Assembly (NCBI GenBank): GCA_026182355.1
Contig: JAPFBL010000243.1
Span: 868,001-932,000, forward strand
Source of the DNA: Hermatobates lingyangjiaoensis
Taxonomy: Eukaryota > Arthropoda > Insecta > Hemiptera > Hermatobatidae
Direction: 5' to 3'
DNA: 64,000 bases
The notes under the pieces were generated by a model. That model worked only from the letters and a program-made list of their open reading frames with translations, was not told the DNA's origin and ran no database searches. How positions within the stretch are numbered: position 1 is the first letter of the stretch; the number at the start of each line of letters is the position of its first letter. Below, in pieces: positions 36,840 to 47,030 of the stretch. The position numbers and the translations under genes are program-made.

Positions 36840-37244
36840 CGTATTCTTATATTCAAAAGATTTGTTGACTATTTTTCGTTATTAAACTGCCTATTGAAGG
36901 GCTTTGGTATTAGGTTATCAGGGTCTAGCGTAAAAGTTTCAAAAGAAACAAATCTTGTATATGAGTACTCATGTAATATCGGGAGCTGCGAGGCCCGTAA
37001 AAGCTCATATATAGGAATGACCACGACTTCCTTACCAAGAAGAATTACGATGCACCTTTCTGCCGGCGCGCCAAAATCCCATACAACAGCACTCCATAAG
37101 ACAAGACTCACAAGAGAAATGATGGTGTATTCCACGACAATTATCGCTAATGAAAGAAACCATGTTAAATTACAAATATTAGAAGCATTAATAATTCAAG
37201 AAAAGCAGCCAGCCATAAATATCCAACTTAATAATTCTTGTTGA
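36840..37244 (+). pseudogene. PLE C-terminal part with GIY-YIG endonuclease domain
   Basis: PLE proteins join a reverse transcriptase to a GIY-YIG nuclease that nicks the target. Only the end is present here. The frame reads GFGIRL..., then LVYEYSCNIGSC (GIY-like VYEY with the Cys pair common in PLEs), then SSYIGMTTTSLPRRITMHL, which holds the YIG motif and the catalytic-region Arg. A downstream QILEALIIQEKQPAINIQLN supplies the conserved Glu and the P..N ending. The domain is open to its stop, but the RT and N-terminus are lost at the (TA)n junction, so it cannot make a working protein. The apparent upstream start codon lies in unrelated DNA before the (TA)n. The SYIGMTTT-type motif suggests a lineage different from the 54-56 kb copies. 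Confidence 0.85.
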
Positions 37245-37424
37245 ATTTTAAAACTATTTTCCAACAGGCCAAACCAGATTAGTCAGGTAGTGAGTGAGTC
37301 CTACCACCCTGCCTTAATCCCCCATAATGCCCCGTGACCCAGGGCGATGTCCTGTGAACATTCCAATAGTAATCCACCTCTATATATATAAACTAACAAT
37401 CCTACTGTTACTCTCATTATTGTC

Positions 37425-37457
37425 CTGATGATGAATGTGGTACATTCGAAACATGTC
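37425..37457 (+). ncRNA. Hammerhead-like core, ACATGT, overlapping a start codon
   Basis: CTGATGA 37425-37431, linker T, perfect stem GAATGT/ACATTC with loop GGT, GAA 37448-37450, ACATGT 37451-37456, C 37457. The ATG of the following frame (37453-37455) sits inside the palindrome. Confidence 0.78.
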
Positions 37458-37575
37458 GACTAGCAATATTGGTGATAAGCTTTATAGTTTTAATGAACAG
37501 AAGAGGAAGGAATTCGGAAAACTGGAGAAATTGTGTAACAAACAGATACAAGTCAAATATGGGGCGTTATTTAAC
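37453..37575 (+). pseudogene. PLE ORF N-terminus, cut at (TA)n
   Basis: From ATG 37453 the frame reads MSTSNIGDKLYSFNEQ, then KRKEFGKLEKLCNKQ and VKYGALFN, then Tyr-Ile repeats from (TA)n. The KLEKL...K......FN pattern aligns with the N-terminal pieces at 38.5, 50.4 and 50.6 kb (RKLEKTSKK..AEAAVYFN). A weakly conserved Lys-rich N-terminal helix is known in PLE ORFs. With 41 codons it is too short to be found by length. I infer that it is the start of the ORF included in the downstream pLTR, not a separate gene. Confidence 0.65.
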
Positions 37576-37600
37576 TATATATATATATATATATATATAA

Positions 37601-37745
37601 CGGTTCAGAATTGAAGATAGGTAGCACACAAAGTAAAGAAACACACTTACGAACTTATCTTTTTGGTCAATCCGTCTTCAGGATAAAAGAGAAATGGAGA
37701 CCAAACACATTGTAGACGCAACTACTAGTAACCGACACGGCAACC
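37601..37745 (-). mobile_element. AATT-type pLTR, 5' extended and diverged
   Basis: Its 3' end abuts the (TA)n that also ends the previous element, in the opposite orientation. The box is CTGAAGA (37681-37675) with linker C, but GAA has become AAA. It extends upstream into ACGCGGGACAGCACTGGCGG on the minus strand, which shorter copies lack. Confidence 0.75.
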
Positions 37746-38149
37746 GCCAGTGCTGTCCCGCGTACCCGGTGTTGAAGTAATAGAATTAAGAGAAAATGTA
37801 AACAGAATTGCAGATAAGCAATACAAGTTGGGAAAATATAAATGATTCAGAGAGAATTAAAAAAAATTTTAAAAACAAAAAAAATATATAAATAAATAAA
37901 ATACAACAAAATATATCTGCAATAATAATAAAAAGTAAGGTTAGATGAAAAGATGTAAAAGGGAAACCAGTTAATAATGAGTGTCTTAAAAAATAAAATA
38001 TAATATATAATGTATAGAACAAACTGGAAGTAAGGAATAAAAATGAAATAAATAAATACGTACAGAAAAATACAAGAAAGAAGGAGAAAGGAAATAAATA
38101 AATACCAGAAAAAATATAAAAGATATATATATATATGTATATATATATA
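37746..38149. other. A-rich stretch
   Basis: Plus strand is A-rich, giving an F/L/I-rich minus frame of 149 codons that I regard as compositional. Confidence 0.6.
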
Positions 38150-38183
38150 ACAGATTCAATAATATATGGACCGTTTGATAGAA

Positions 38184-38476
38184 TAGGTGTGCTTTCTAAT
38201 CGGGGTACGGTCAATTTTCCAGGATAAAAAATCAAACTCTCGTTGCCAATGTTTCGGTTTTATTTAAAATCTTTTTCATAAGCAGAAGTTAGAATTTTTT
38301 AACTAAGAAAATGAAATTTACATTATTTAAAGGAACAACAATGTAAATTTCATTTTCGTAGTTAAAAAATTCTTACTTCTGCCTATGAAAAAGGTTTTAA
38401 ATAAAACCGAAACGTTGGCAACGAGAGTTTGATTTTTTATCCTGGAAAATTGACCGAACCCCGATTAGAGAACATT

Positions 38477-38478
<2 letters not shown>
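38184..38478. mobile_element. Long hairpin of two ACGT-type pLTRs
   Basis: Arms 38184-38315 and about 38335-38475 differ at few bases. The centre is ATTTAAAGGAACAACA. Each has a perfect GGTTTT/AAAACC stem (plus copy 38393-38398/38403-38408), GAA and ACGT (minus copy ACAT), but the upstream box reads CCTATGAAAAA, so the catalytic C3-A9 residues are not recognisable. Confidence 0.85.
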
Positions 38479-38504
<26 letters not shown>

Positions 38505-38512
<8 letters not shown>

Positions 38513-38663
38513 TGTATATTGGAAGCAGTTTTTCTTGTAAACATATTTTATTAAAGTAGACGGCAGCTTCCGCATTTACGACTTTTTTGCTCGTTTTCTC
38601 TAGTTTTCTTACTAGTTTTTTCTGGTAGGGAGTGATTTCATGGAGGAGTTGTCCCAGAGACAT
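38505..38663 (-). pseudogene. PLE ORF N-terminus, 53 codons then (TA)n
   Basis: Starts at ATG 38663 (MSLGQLLHEITPYQKKLVRK), continues LEKTSKKVVNAEAAVYFNKI and CLQEKLLPIYTNI, and then becomes Tyr-Ile repeats from (TA)n. F-N-x-x-C-x-x-E-x-L-L-P fits the FLxxCxxxxLxP pattern that I associate with PLE N-termini. Upstream on this strand, AGCT preceded by GAA (38716-38722) and a CTGAGAA box (38733-38727) are the remains of a hammerhead whose stem II hairpin is deleted. The frame is short but intact. Confidence 0.72.
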
Positions 38664-38784
38664 CAAAGAAATAATCTTTTAGCTTAATCAATAATATTAT
38701 ATTTTTACACTTACAAGCTTTCGATTTTCTCAGAAATCTAATAATATAATCTAATAATAATCTAATTAATAATCTAATAATATT

Positions 38785-39014
38785 ATTGATTAAGCTAAAA
38801 GATTATTTCTTTGATCTCTCTGGGACAACTCCTCCATGAAGATTTCTGAGAAAATCGAAAGCTTGTAAGTGTAAAAATATAATATTATTGATTAAGCTAA
38901 AAGATTATTTCTTTGATGTCTCTGGGACAACTCCTCCATGAAATCACTCCCTACCAGAAAAAACTAGTAAGAAAACTAGAGAAAACGAGCAGAAAAGTCG
39001 TAAATGCGGAAGCC
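38785..39014 (+). pseudogene. Two plus-strand PLE 5' pieces: one start lost, one kept
   Basis: The first piece (38785-38840) has ATC in place of the start ATG (38814) and stops after about 9 codons. The second (38840-39014) repeats the AGCT-type pLTR with GAA-AGCT-T at about 38857 and starts at ATG 38916, reading MSLGQLLHEITPYQKKLVRK, then LEKTSRKVVNAEA. It then switches at about 39015 into inverted GIY-YIG sequence. The pieces form a palindrome with 38505-38740. Confidence 0.72.
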
Positions 39015-39017
39015 CCG

Positions 39018-39200
39018 TGTAAGCAGATATGTGCCTCTTCAGAAGCTCTAAGGGTCACGGGAGGGATCTGTAGCACCAGGGGGGGTTCTGTCGCGGAATC
39101 TGTATACGGTAGCAATAATTGAAAGGTAGACCGTGGGAGTTGGCATGGATGGCAACAGGTAAATCGGAAAGGTTGTTTACGGATGCTGTATGACATGAGG
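39018..39200 (-). pseudogene. Frameshifted PLE GIY-YIG C-terminus
   Basis: On the minus strand one frame gives SDLPVAIHANSHGLPFNYC and another gives VTLRASEEAHICLHG. In the 54-56 kb copies these two segments are contiguous, so a frameshift lies near a GGGGGGG run at about 39079. The GIY and YIG motifs themselves are missing. It is a dead remnant of a subfamily distinct from, but close to, the 54.6-kb copy. Confidence 0.75.
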
Positions 39201-39300
39201 AATGTTTCCAAAAGTCGAAAACCCTTTGGAATGTGTCTGTTGGAGAGGGGAGTACTGTCACAGACTTGTAGCACGTAAATTAAATATATTTTGTTTTTGT

Positions 39301-40879
39301 ACATGAGTCTATGTTCTAGTGTAACAAGCCTCGTATTGTGAGTGCAATACCTATGTAAGCATATTTCACTGTATTATTCCAAACAATTTTCAAATTGTTT
39401 TCTATTTATAATTTTTTTTTTTATTATCTGGGGTCTCTTGAAGTTCTCTATGTCTAAATAAAGACTTATTAGTTTCAGTTTTAAATTTTAAAATGAATTT
39501 ATTTGTTCATTTGACACTAAGGTGTTTATTGTGAAATACTTAAGTGAATTTTATAGGGGTAATGATATGGGAGGGAAAAACGATTCAGCAAATTTGTTTA
39601 ATTAAAACCTTAAACGAGGTGCGGGGAGTTTTAGTGTACAAAACTGGGCTCTCTTGTTTGTCTCACCATTCTCAATGAAATATTAGGTATTTCAGCTAAT
39701 TATGCTGGTACACAGCTTTCGGGAAATCTCATTTGCAGCTTCTTTTGCAAGGGAAATTTGTTACCGCCTATCGATTAACTGAACTTTATTTGTTTAATTT
39801 TCTATTTTCAGGCAGGAAATAAATTTTACTCAATAGTAAATTGAGTAAACGAAAAAATAACTGCCGCTTATTGTAAAAACTTTTTCCAATAGGTTTTATA
39901 ACATTTTTTTTTTAATAACATATTAAATAAAATATATGTTTTTATTGTTTAAATTTAAACATCTTTTTCTATTCTACTTCTTTGTTTCTTCGAATAAATT
40001 ATTCTTCAGTATTTGTTTAAAATTGCAGACTGTAATATGCCGCAGTTGGTAGCAACATATAGGACTGCTGATGCAGAATCAACCGGTTAATGTGTCTCAA
40101 AAACAAGTGTGTGTGTAATAAGATATTATTGGTAATTTTCTACCCTTAAATAATTACTCAATCCTAAAGGTTTAATTGTGAGGATTGGGAAGTCGATATA
40201 ACACTAGGAAATTCCTAGAATACTTTTCCCTTTTTCTAAACTGATTTTTCAAGCATTTCAAAAAAAAAAAACATAATTCTAGTTTGGATACATATTTTAG
40301 AAAATATTATTTTTTGGTGAGTTGATTTAATGGAAATTTATGTTTGAAAAGATTCTGAATGTAACCGAATCAATGACGTTCCCAGTTAGTTTGTAGAGTT
40401 TTCCAGGGTCTGTTGCAAACTTTCTTTTTTTTTTTTTAAACAAGTTCTCTATCGCATTTGCTATAATGTCAAGCCACAGTTCAATTGTTTCATCATTTGT
40501 TCAATTAACTGTCAAGTTGGCTTTTTTGATTTTTCTAAAAGGCTCATTAATTAATGTATTTCATTCAAGGCTTATTAAGTTCTTTTAATTAAAACTTTTT
40601 TCCCCTAGTTTTTTTTTTTTTTTTTTTAAATCAATAGTCAAAAATGATGGGATTGATAAGGAAACATTGAGAAAACTAAGTTTGCTATGTTTTTCTTTTT
40701 CGGCTTAGTTGATGAGAGGATAATAAAAAGTTTGTGCTTGAAAGAGGCAAAACTTTGTTCTGTCGGTGGGGTCTTATCTAACCGCCTGAGTTTTAGTTTT
40801 TCACCTTGCCAATCCTTTTAGTATCTTACGTTAGACTTATGACTATATTCATTGTCCACTTTTAAAAGATTCAATCTCA
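39301..40879. other. Unannotated AT-rich DNA
   Basis: A possible SINE tail-A scrap (GCAGAATCAACCGGTTAATG) lies at about 40074. T runs at 40423 and 40611. No gene. Confidence 0.45.
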
Positions 40880-40924
40880 TTCAATATGAATAATCTATAT
40901 ATATATATAAATATATATATATAT

Positions 40925-41110
40925 AAATTCACACAAGGGGTTCTTGAGGATTTTGGTCATAAAACATATAACTCCTGATTTTAAGCCGACGTTTCGCCAA
41001 AAGTTGTAGTTGTTTCTTCGCATTTTCAAGGCTTTTGGTGAAACGTCGGATTATAATCAGGAATTGTATGTTTTATGACCAAAATCCTCATGAACCCCTT
41101 GTGTAAATTT
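40925..41110. mobile_element. Inverted pair of ACGT-type pLTRs, second subtype
   Basis: Arms carry AAGGGGTTC, ATTTTGGTCATAAAACATA and GCCGACGTTTCGCC. The minus copy has GAA-ACGT-C at about 40987-40995 with a long imperfect hairpin. The plus copy retains only the GAA-ACGT-C side. Further fragments lie at 41521-41560 (+) and 42205-42290 (-). Confidence 0.78.
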
Positions 41111-41445
41111 GAAATATCAGTGATCGAGAAGCTATATCAATATATATATACCATGATAAACAAAAAACGGTCCGGCAGGACAGATAACACTTAAAATAAA
41201 CAGTGACACATAGACTGAAACATAACAAAAGACTCACTTTTCAATATTTCGACCGTAATATTTCGACAGTTGACTGTCGTCCCTCCGTCAATTCACTTCT
41301 TCTCCTAAGGACGACCGCCATTATGGTCGAAGTATTGAAAAGTGAGTCTTTTGTTATGTTTCAGTCTATGTGCCACTGTTTATTTTAAGTATATATATAT
41401 TGATATAGCTTCTCGACCACTGATATTTCAAATTCACAGAATCAT
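41110..41445. mobile_element. ATAT-type pLTR pair nested inside an older inverted repeat
   Basis: Outer arms (ATATCAGTGATCGAGAAGC at 41116 and its complement near 41405) flank (TA)n, and inside it sits a palindromic pair at about 41186-41395 (arms: GAAACATAACAAAAGACTCA). The plus core has CTAAGGA, linker C, GACC/GGTC and GAA-GTAT-T. The minus side has a GACAG/CTGTC hairpin with GAA-ATAT-T. Confidence 0.75.
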
Positions 41446-41560
41446 AACAGATTCTGTTATGATGCAGCTAGATAAAAGCATGGACCGTTAAATAGTGTTT
41501 CCTCTAAAAGAAGTCTTAAAAAACAACTTTCGGCGAAACGTCGGCTTATAATCAAAAGTT

Positions 41561-42189
41561 CATAATTAAGTTTTTTTAACCGACTTTCGACAATGAATTA
41601 AATTAATTTTTTGATATGATTAATATTTGTAAGTTTTTTCTTAGTTATACTGGTTGAATGGAGAATACGGTGATTTCGTTTTGCTTGTTCCAATGTTAGG
41701 CTCTCACGTAACATCCGTCATGCAATCAGAGCCTTAATGATACTGCAATACTTCCTATTCCACTGTACTATTTAGATCCTGTAATGTCAGCAACACATTG
41801 ACGTTGAAACAGCACTACACGTTTTTTTTTATGAACGTTTAAGCATTGAATGCATATCTTAAGTTTTTCTATCTTATTGATATATTTCTCTGGATTGAGA
41901 AGGTTAAATTTGGAATCATTAGATTAATTTGACTTATTTCGGCAGATGGGACTTATTAGTTGTTATTCTAGTGTATTTCTCTTCACCTAAATTCTGCAGG
42001 TTACCGTTCTAATATTGTAATTTCATGAGATATTCATAGTTAGGCAATAGCTAATAAGAAAATTTCAATTAGTGGTTCAGAAATCGGTTCGGTTCGTGTT
42101 CACTATAGTTTAATAACAGTACTCTAAAAAGGTTAATTTTAGAAATATTATAATTCATAATTAATTTTTTTTTAAACTAACTTGATATA
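41561..42189. other. Unannotated AT-rich DNA
   Basis: Nothing recognised. Confidence 0.5.
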
Positions 42190-42299
42190 GTTCAAAGATT
42201 GGTTTCTTGAGGATTTTTGGTCAAAAGAAATTACACTCCTGTTTATACGCCGACTTTTCGCTAAAAATTGTTTGGCATTTTCATGGCTTGTTTTTAAGG

Positions 42300-42490
42300 A
42301 AGAATCAGCGTCCAAACAAAAATAGATAATGAGAAAAAAAACTAACATATTTCAAGCGTAACAAGCGGTCTTCATCAGTCAAAAAAAAAAAAAATAAAAA
42401 GTTTAATGAATTTGTTTGGACTCTGACGTAGAACTCTTGTTACGGTTGAAAAATTATAGCGTTTTTTTCATTTCTTATTGTGGTTTGAAC
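42300..42490. mobile_element. Decayed inverted pair of AGATCT-type pLTRs
   Basis: Both arms keep the CTTGTTAC loop region and AAACCACAATAAG-like ends. The palindrome is lost in both (AATTAT, ATATGT). Confidence 0.65.
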
Positions 42491-44115
42491 ATATATTACA
42501 CACATATATATATATATATTTATATCTGTTAAATGATGGCATCACATAAGATTATATTTTACTAATTTGTTCGGTTTGGTCCGTTTCTCTTTTACATGAT
42601 ACATGTAAATATATATAAATTCTATAGACATAAATTTTTAATAATATATATATGGTGAAATCACACTGAATATATGTGGTACTATAATTGTAAGACAAGG
42701 GGAAAAAAGTGAAAAAAGCCAAGGTTAAAGCTTGAGGCCTAAAATAAAAGTCGTTGTGGAGGGCCTAAATGAAATATGAAACAATAGTATATGAATAAGT
42801 GTCCATATTTCATTTACTTCTCCTTGATAACGACTCTCCTTCAAAGACCTGTAGCAGTGTTAGTCTTCCTTTTGAGGTTAGACGTAATGTATATACACTG
42901 TGTTCTACATAACTATTATAATACAGTTATTGTATAATTATAATTAGATATTATCAATATTAATTGTAATTCTTATGTAACAGGAAAGAAGTTCTAGAAA
43001 AAATGAATCTTTGAGCTTGTTTATTGATTGATTAAGAATTCTTGTTATCTAGTATTGTAGTGGTTTCCAACCTTTTCTTTGGTCATGTTCCATTTAATTA
43101 TGTTGGAAATCATTATTACTCCCATGAAATATTTTACACCAGCCAAGAAATTTTATTTTTCAATACAAGGGACATGTAAAAGCACCAGTTATAACTTTAA
43201 ATATCCAACCGTGTAAATTAAATTAAGCGAATGAGTTGGTAAAAGGCCAGGATACCTGCCTTTTATTTGAAAATATACCCTTTTTTTAGTTTAAAAAACA
43301 TCATTGGCCAATACCTTAATTTAAAAAAAAAATATAATATCAATGTTATAATGAACGATTAATAATAAACAAATGTGAAAGTCGTGAGCAAGAATTACTG
43401 AAAAGAAAAGGAAACATTAAGCAAAATTAACGTTATCTATAGGAAAAATTAATTTGGCAACCTGATCAACCTAATGGCCTTTATCAAATTTTATGTTAAG
43501 AAAAACAGGTTCTGGGTAAAACATGTGAAACAAAAATATCACATGAAACAAATTCATGTTCTGTTTTGTAGGCAGTGCAACTCTGAACACATAATTTGCA
43601 TGAGAAAGACTTCTATAATTCTATTGCAACTTGCGTTTGTCAATTTTCGAATTTCCTTTTTTAAAAAAATGTTTCTCTTTTCATTAATAAATGTTTAACT
43701 CCTTTCTAATTTCGTTATTGGTATAATTTTACAATATCTATGATTTTAACAATATTGTGTTAGGTTTTAGAATTATTTCTCAAATTTTTTTATCAGTATC
43801 ACTATTATGGTCAAGGTCCTTATTTGTTTTGTTTAAAAGTAATTCACTTTATAATTTTCATTTTCAAACTGGATTTGCTGGAAGGTAATACTTTCATCGT
43901 TGAAGAGTTGCTGACTTAGAATAGTAATGCACTGTTTGAATTGCTATACTCGTGCTAAGCAGTGTGTTGATAGGCTTGTTAGTACAGTGCTGTGAAAATC
44001 GTAGTTTAATGACACTTTGTTTGAGGGAGTCGCTAAATTGTAACGTCTCTCACCGTCACGAGGCTCTAGAAGAGATGAACAGTTGAAATGGAACTTTCCA
44101 CGGCTGTCTTTATCA
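42491..44115. other. Mostly unannotated; one dispersed repeat copy
   Basis: 43055-43260 starts GTGGTTTCCAACCTTTTCTT, like a hAT end, and shares AAAAGGCCAGGATACCTG-type sequence with 44935-45075. No matching right end was found. The remainder is AT-rich. Confidence 0.45.
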
Positions 44116-44123
44116 CTTTAAAC

Positions 44124-44763
44124 CAGTGGTTCTCAACGTGGTCCACATGGACCCCCAGGGGTCCACAGAGGATTACTGGGGGTCCATGAGAAAAGTAGTA
44201 TTCTGAAGGTCTATGACACGTGGTTAAGGCTCTATGTTAAGTTTAAATGAATTCATCAGCAAACCAAAAATAAATCAAAGCGTAGTAAGCTTTGGCCGTA
44301 CAATATTCACACATAATTAAAATATAAGGCCTAATATCCTCGTCAGTTTTGTTAAAATGTTCCAGTGTTTTAAAATTTTCTATTGCACATCTCTTTATGG
44401 TACATTCAAAATTGATTCTGTTACAATTTATTTCAGGGTTCTTTATAAAACGTAAATGAAAAAATATGTTGTTATTGTTTTAAAAACATTTTTGTATTTT
44501 CGCATGCGTTGTAGATGTAATGAAATTATTTAAGTTAATAATTTAAGTTAAGAGATGTAATTAACGATTTTCATTTACCTAAAAACAAATATTTATTTAT
44601 AAATTCGTATAATTATGTTTTTTAAGTATCCGGGGGGAGTGGGGGTCTACAAGTAGCTTTTAGGGGTCCACAAGTAGCTTTTAGGGGGTCCAAAAGTAGC
44701 TTTTAGGGGGTCCACAAGTAGCTTTTAGGAGGTCCACAAGCAAACAAAGGTTGAGAACCCCTG
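44124..44763. mobile_element. Non-autonomous hAT element (640 bp) with 8-bp duplication
   Basis: Ends are CAGTGGTTCTCAACG and, inverted, CAGGGGTTCTCAACC. CTTTAAAC flanks both sides (44116-44123 and 44764-44771), the 8-bp duplication expected for hAT. The right interior has four or five tandem copies of about 22 bp (AAGTAGCTTTTAGGGGGTCC) at 44650-44740. No coding capacity. Confidence 0.92.
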
Positions 44764-44771
44764 CTTTAAAC

Positions 44772-45426
44772 CCTTGAAATGAGTCCAGCGCTAGGTTAGT
44801 TATCAGTGCCAGTCTCACAACACGCATATGCCTAATATTCCCTCTTTGCGCATTTTCTAATTGCACCTTTTCTGATTAAAAATAAACTTAAAAACTATCA
44901 TTTTTTTAAAGAGTTTTTTTTAATTCCATAAACCCTGCTACTGGTCACCGGTCAAAGTTTTACCCTAGCCAAGGAAATGTTATTTTTCAGTAAAAGCGCT
45001 AGTTATAACTTGAATCCCGTCATGTCAATTAAATTAAGGAAATGAAGTACTAAAAGGCCGAGATACCTGACAACAAATAAGCATGCGCATGGTGTGCATG
45101 GCTAGCTGACCCTTGACCCCTATCATTTGCGGATGGAACATTTTATTTATTTTCATATTAATTTCAATGCGAAAAATTGCTTCCATAAAAATAAATCGTA
45201 CTACAAACTCGGTCTGGGAACGAATTAAACTGCAATGTTTTATTGTACTCGTAAAGTTAAACCACTCTATACAAACATCTGTGAGGAGTTCTGATTCATA
45301 GAGAACCAGATAACAAGGTCTAGTGAATCCATGTTTGAGTTTACAAAAGACTTCAGTCTTAGGAGAAGACAAATGTTTGCATGTCGTTCAGTCTAAGAGG
45401 GTTTAAAGCCTTTGGACTAGTCTATC
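44772..45426. other. Dispersed repeat second copy, then unannotated
   Basis: 44935-45075 is homologous to 43055-43260 (GCCAAGGAAATGTTATTTTT). An adjacent 112-codon minus frame (45034-45372) overlaps it and has no recognisable domain. I do not call it a gene. Confidence 0.4.
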
Positions 45427-45845
45427 AGGTTAAGTAAGAGAGAGCCTGTTATCACATAGGGCTCAATGTTTGGCACTGCAACATAAAGGGTTGACTACTA
45501 CTACTAGGTTAGGTAGTAAGAGAGAGCCTGTTATCACATAGGACTCAATGTTTGGCCTATGTATGTTCCCTTGTATGACACTCACTGCAACATAAAGGGT
45601 TGACTACTACTACTAGGTTAGGTAGTAAGAGAGCCTGTTATCACATAGGGCTCAATGTTTGGCCTATGTATGTTCCCTTGTATGACACTCACTGCAACAT
45701 AAAGGGTTGACTACTACTATTAGGTTAGGTAGTAAGAGGGTCTGTTATCACATAGGGCTCAATGTTTGGCCTATGTATGTTGCCTTGTATGACACTCACT
45801 GCAACATAAAGGGTTGACTACTACTACTACTATGTTAGGTTAGTT
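45427..45845 (+). repeat. Tandemly amplified SINE tail B, 4 units
   Basis: Units of about 106-110 bp contain CAATGTTTGGCCTATGTATG and TTCCCTTGTATGAC, recognisably tail B of the SINEs at 20.9 and 22.1 kb, without head or body. The first unit has an internal deletion. Confidence 0.85.
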
Positions 45846-46174
45846 TGCAGTGGCAGTTCCACATAAGGGAACACACACACACACACACACACACATACAA
45901 AATGCGTCCCATTGTTATACCAGACATAGAAGACTGTTTCTACTTTGGGAGTCCTAAATTTTGCCTAACTAATTTAGAGTAAGGAATCTAATCTTTAACG
46001 AGTAACTGAGTACAGGTTCAGGACCGGCAGTTTAAAATCCTCAGATTTATTCACCTCCCACGTTTATAAATTGAGGCCCAGAGTGGGTGTTGAACCCTGA
46101 ATCTACCAGTGTCTAGAGAATAGAATCTAGTCTAGACACAAGCACGTTGCCAATGGAGTTACCTGGCTCCTTGA
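45846..46174 (-). repeat. tRNA-derived SINE, tail B, with (AC)n
   Basis: Opposite in orientation to the amplified tail. An (AC)n run (45868-45894) has grown inside tail B, and the head has a duplicated TCTAGAGAATAGA-like insertion near 46112. Confidence 0.83.
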
Positions 46175-46955
46175 GTTTCTTAAAAAAAATTATAAAATTG
46201 TATATAATCTTGACGAGAGTATTAATTTTAATTTTGAATTACTATTTCTACTTTGTCGCAACTTATACACATTAAGCGCTAACTAAGCAGCAATTTTATC
46301 AATTCATTGTTATATCAATTATTTATATATTCTGTATTCTTGCAACGTTATTGCAGGTGCTTTGAACTGCTTTTAGCTGAATCACCTACACTCATTCCTG
46401 CTAACCTCCAATATCATAGAATACAAGTGTCGAAGTCAAAGCAATGCAATGAGATATTAAATATATTAGTTTGAAAACATTTTTTTTCAGAAATGATTTC
46501 AATTATTTTCTCAGTACATTTATCTTGTTTTAATGTTGTCTCGGATTGGAAGGAAAATGTTGTGCCTTGGAATGTATAAGAAAGCAATAAACGCCCAAAC
46601 TTTTCTTTGTTATAAGGGTTAAGAAAATTAAACTTCATTTCTTTAGAAAACTTTAACAAAAACGCTATTCTTTAACCATTATTAAATGGATTTTTCTAAA
46701 ATTAAGTTAGAGAACATTATCAACTTTAAACAGCAAATAAAATGATTTCAAGAAGAATTTTCATGAAATTCAGATTTAGACATATATAACTTGAATTTAT
46801 TTCATTTCTATTTTGCATGACTTTGGTATATTTGGAGACATGTTGGAATGCTTATCTTTTGAAATGAAGATTTGAGGGCGAAATTTTTCTCATAACTCTA
46901 GCTTTTCCATGTGGGAAATTGAAAATGTTATGTTTTGTTCTACGGTCTTGTCTGT
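46175..46955. other. Unannotated AT-rich DNA
   Basis: Nothing supported. Confidence 0.5.
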
Positions 46956-47030
46956 TGAGAACTAAAATTGGTACCAAATAACAAATGAGACTGACTTTCC
47001 ACCCTTAGAACAGGAGTAAAAGTGAAAACA
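46956..47030 (+). repeat. SINE tail A fragment
   Basis: GGTACCAAATAACAAATGAG followed by CCACCCTTAGAACAG matches tail A only. Confidence 0.7.

Larger units (their letters stand above)
36838..37600 (+). mobile_element. 5'-truncated PLE with GIY-YIG and 3' pLTR, in (TA)n
   Basis: Lies between (TA)n tracts at 36819-36837 and 37576-37599. Order: end of PLE ORF (stop 37242-37244), 3' untranslated part, hammerhead-like core with ACATGT, then a second copy of an ORF N-terminus that runs straight into (TA)n. This layout indicates that the pLTR reaches past the ORF start and that the target was (TA)n. Confidence 0.82.

Noticed and set aside
37786..38235. 149-codon minus ORF rich in F, L, I and Y
   Set aside because: Explained by an A-rich plus strand; no domain or start context.
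38382..38416. Active hammerhead in the GGTTTT/AAAACC hairpin copies
   Set aside because: Stem II, GAA and ACGT are present, but the C3-A9 box is not recognisable, so I do not list it as a ribozyme.
45034..45372. 112-codon minus ORF
   Set aside because: Overlaps a dispersed repeat and shows no recognisable motif.
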